From NCBI GenBank assembly GCA_934631985.1, contig CAKTYE010000060.1, positions 1-15,201 on the forward strand: a stretch of 15,201 bases of DNA, written 5' to 3'. The stretch's first letter is position 1. Every line of letters starts with the position of its first letter. The stretch is from an uncultured Clostridia bacterium (GTDB lineage: Bacteria > Bacillota > Clostridia > Christensenellales > Aristaeellaceae). The notes beneath the pieces were generated by a model. That model was not told the origin of the DNA, made no database searches, and was given only the letters and a program-made list of their open reading frames with translations. Both the position numbers and the translations under genes were made by a program. Below, piece by piece: positions 14,340 to 15,201 of this stretch.

Positions 14340-14544
14340 CCTACTTTGCACTCGGGCAAAGTAGGCAAAGCCGCCCGGGGGCCAGCAAAATTCCCATGCG
14401 GCGTGCCGGCCCCCGGACTCCTCGTGCCGAAATTGCGCCTGGGTCGGAGCCTTCCCGGGGGGATGCAAACCGAGCTGCCTTCGGTTCCGCCCTAACGGCC
14501 CTTTTTTCGGCAGCGGCACTGCGTGCGCTTCCGAAAAAAGGGCC
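14340..14544. other. GC-rich run of strong inverted repeats; possible structured RNA or palindromic repeat
   Basis: Three long stems follow each other: CCTACTTTGC with GCAAAGTAGG (14340-14349 and 14356-14365, perfect 10 bp, 6-nt loop); CCGGGGGCCAGC with GCCGGCCCCCGG (14375-14386 and 14405-14416, 11 of 12 pairs); and GGCCCTTTTTTCGG with CCGAAAAAAGGGCC (14497-14510 and 14531-14544, perfect 14 bp, 20-nt loop). A smaller AACCGA/TCGGTT hairpin lies near 14469-14487. The last stem has A and T runs inside the stem and could end transcription in both directions. No known RNA family is recognised, and no credible protein is encoded. Confidence 0.55.
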
Positions 14545-14710
14545 TGTGCTTAGGTTTGGGGGGAGTGGCTTGTGAGTATGGAAGGCTTGGGGGGGGGAGG
14601 AATGGGTGAGTGTATGTTTTTCTGTGCTGACGTACGGCTTTGCTGAGGGACGGGTGTGCGGCATCGAAGCGGACGATGCGGATTTTGTTCAATGGTCTTC
14701 GGGAGGGAGC

Positions 14711-14763
14711 GCGAGGGAGGAGCTTCTGGCACAGAAGCTGCCTCCCTCGCATCACTATCCCCT
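14711..14763. repeat. Long hairpin repeat, copy 2
   Basis: GCGAGGGAGG (14711-14720) and AGCTTCTG (14721-14728) pair with CAGAAGCT (14732-14739) and CCTCCCTCGC (14741-14750), an 18-bp stem with a 3-nt loop and one bulged G. No T run follows, so it is not a standard terminator. The 3' arm and the bases after it recur at 24-56 just upstream of lspA. Confidence 0.65.
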
Positions 14764-14816
14764 CTTATATTTCCGAAAATGGGAGCGACATTTTTTGATA
14801 ACGTTCGGGTTTTCTC

Positions 14817-14845
14817 TTGAAAAAAGGCAGGGAATCCTCTATAAT
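14817..14845 (+). promoter_or_regulatory. Sigma-70-type promoter upstream of the second ABC ATPase
   Basis: TTGAAA (14817-14822) and TATAAT (14840-14845) are 17 nt apart, one mismatch from consensus in total. The predicted leader of about 75 nt contains a short stem GCAGGC/GCCTGC (14855-14860 and 14874-14879). Confidence 0.85.
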
Positions 14846-14928
14846 AGATTTGTTGCAGGCGGCTGATGCGGCGGCCTGCGGGAGTGAACGTTGCGTTTTC
14901 CATCATGTGTATAGAGGAAGGTGCTTTT

Positions 14929-15201
14929 GTGCAGACCACGCCCCAAAGTCCCACTGAGGCCATCCGCCTGGAAAACCTCTGCAAGTCCTTCGGGCCGGTG
15001 CAGGCGAATCGGAACATTTGCCTGACGGTGAACCGGGGAGAGATTCTGGCGCTGCTGGGCGAGAACGGCAGCGGCAAGACCACCATGGTCAACATGTTGT
15101 CGGGCATTTACAAGCCGGACAGCGGGCGCATTTTTCTGAACGGGAAGCCTGTGTCCATTCGCAGCCCCCGCGAGGCCATTGCCATGGGCATTGGCATGAT
15201 C
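14929..15201 (+). CDS. ABC transporter ATPase of the simple-sugar/nucleoside group, partial
   Basis: The first 91 codons of an ATPase that runs off the right edge. Walker A GENGSGKTT is at residues 44-52, followed by MVNMLSGIYKPDSGRI and the IRSPREAIAMGIGMI stretch seen in BMP-type importers. The start GTG at 14929 is preceded by GAGGAAGG (14914-14921) at 7-nt spacing; an in-frame ATG at 14905 lacks a ribosome binding site. It has its own promoter and points away from the nucleoside operon. Its GC-rich sequence differs clearly from the AT-richer ATPase at 11403-12905, so the two are not a recent duplication. No binding-protein gene lies upstream; it may follow outside the window. Confidence 0.9.
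   Translation, partial: MQTTPQSPTEAIRLENLCKSFGPVQANRNICLTVNRGEILALLGENGSGKTTMVNMLSGIYKPDSGRIFLNGKPVSIRSPREAIAMGIGMI

Noticed and set aside
14557..14597. G-rich stretch with runs of six and nine G residues, possible G-quadruplex
   Set aside because: The spacing of the runs is irregular and nothing nearby suggests a role; too weak to report as a feature.
14606..14866. Plus-strand open frame of 86 codons
   Set aside because: It contains the hairpin repeat and the consensus promoter of the next gene, and shows no motif or ribosome binding site.
1..15201. tRNA, rRNA, CRISPR arrays and known riboswitches
   Set aside because: No cloverleaf, rRNA-like sequence, regular direct repeats with spacers or recognisable riboswitch core was seen on either strand by reading; a covariance-model scan was not possible.

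Overview
The window looks like chromosomal DNA of a GC-rich, spore-forming member of the Bacillota (Clostridia type). The grounds are strong AGGAGG-type ribosome binding sites, a CwlD-like cortex amidase, debris of a TnpV/large-serine-recombinase element, and a BMP/NupOPQ-type nucleoside importer. The species cannot be named from the sequence alone.

Left part (1-4822, mostly GC-rich). lspA and rluD overlap and point right. A CwlD-like amidase converges on them, with its 3' end overlapping rluD antisense by 74 nt. Next comes a 489-nt gene-free stretch (2161-2649) with a dense cluster of DnaA-box sequences beside an AT-rich stretch; this is the most unusual feature of the window. It is followed by an unrecognised leftward gene and then a compact rightward lysis-type cassette (NlpC/P60-like endolysin with SH3 domain, small membrane/coiled-coil protein, holin) that ends in a strong terminator. 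No other phage genes are present.

Middle (about 5002-6700). This is a decayed mobile element: the first 51 codons of tnpV, a large serine recombinase lacking both ends, a small intact DUF3847-like gene preceded by an array of TTGCAAGC palindromes, an oriT-like stretch of inverted repeats, and a 41-codon MobA/MobL relaxase stub.

Right part (6761-14077, lower and patchier GC). A leftward operon runs bmp - ATPase - permease - permease - uridine-phosphorylase-like enzyme - GntR/UTRA regulator - CynX-like MFS transporter. Most genes overlap or abut. Together they would take up nucleosides, cleave them with phosphate, and sense a product or substrate. A near-ideal promoter lies upstream, and a 17-nt palindrome at the predicted start site is a good operator candidate. 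A hairpin after the binding-protein gene probably lowers expression of the transporter genes. The binding protein has a signal peptide but no lipobox cysteine.

Right edge (14340-15201, GC-rich again). There is a run of strong inverted repeats (possibly a structured RNA or palindromic repeat) and a hairpin repeat, half of which recurs just upstream of lspA at the left edge. After a consensus promoter, the start of a second BMP-type ABC ATPase runs off the window.
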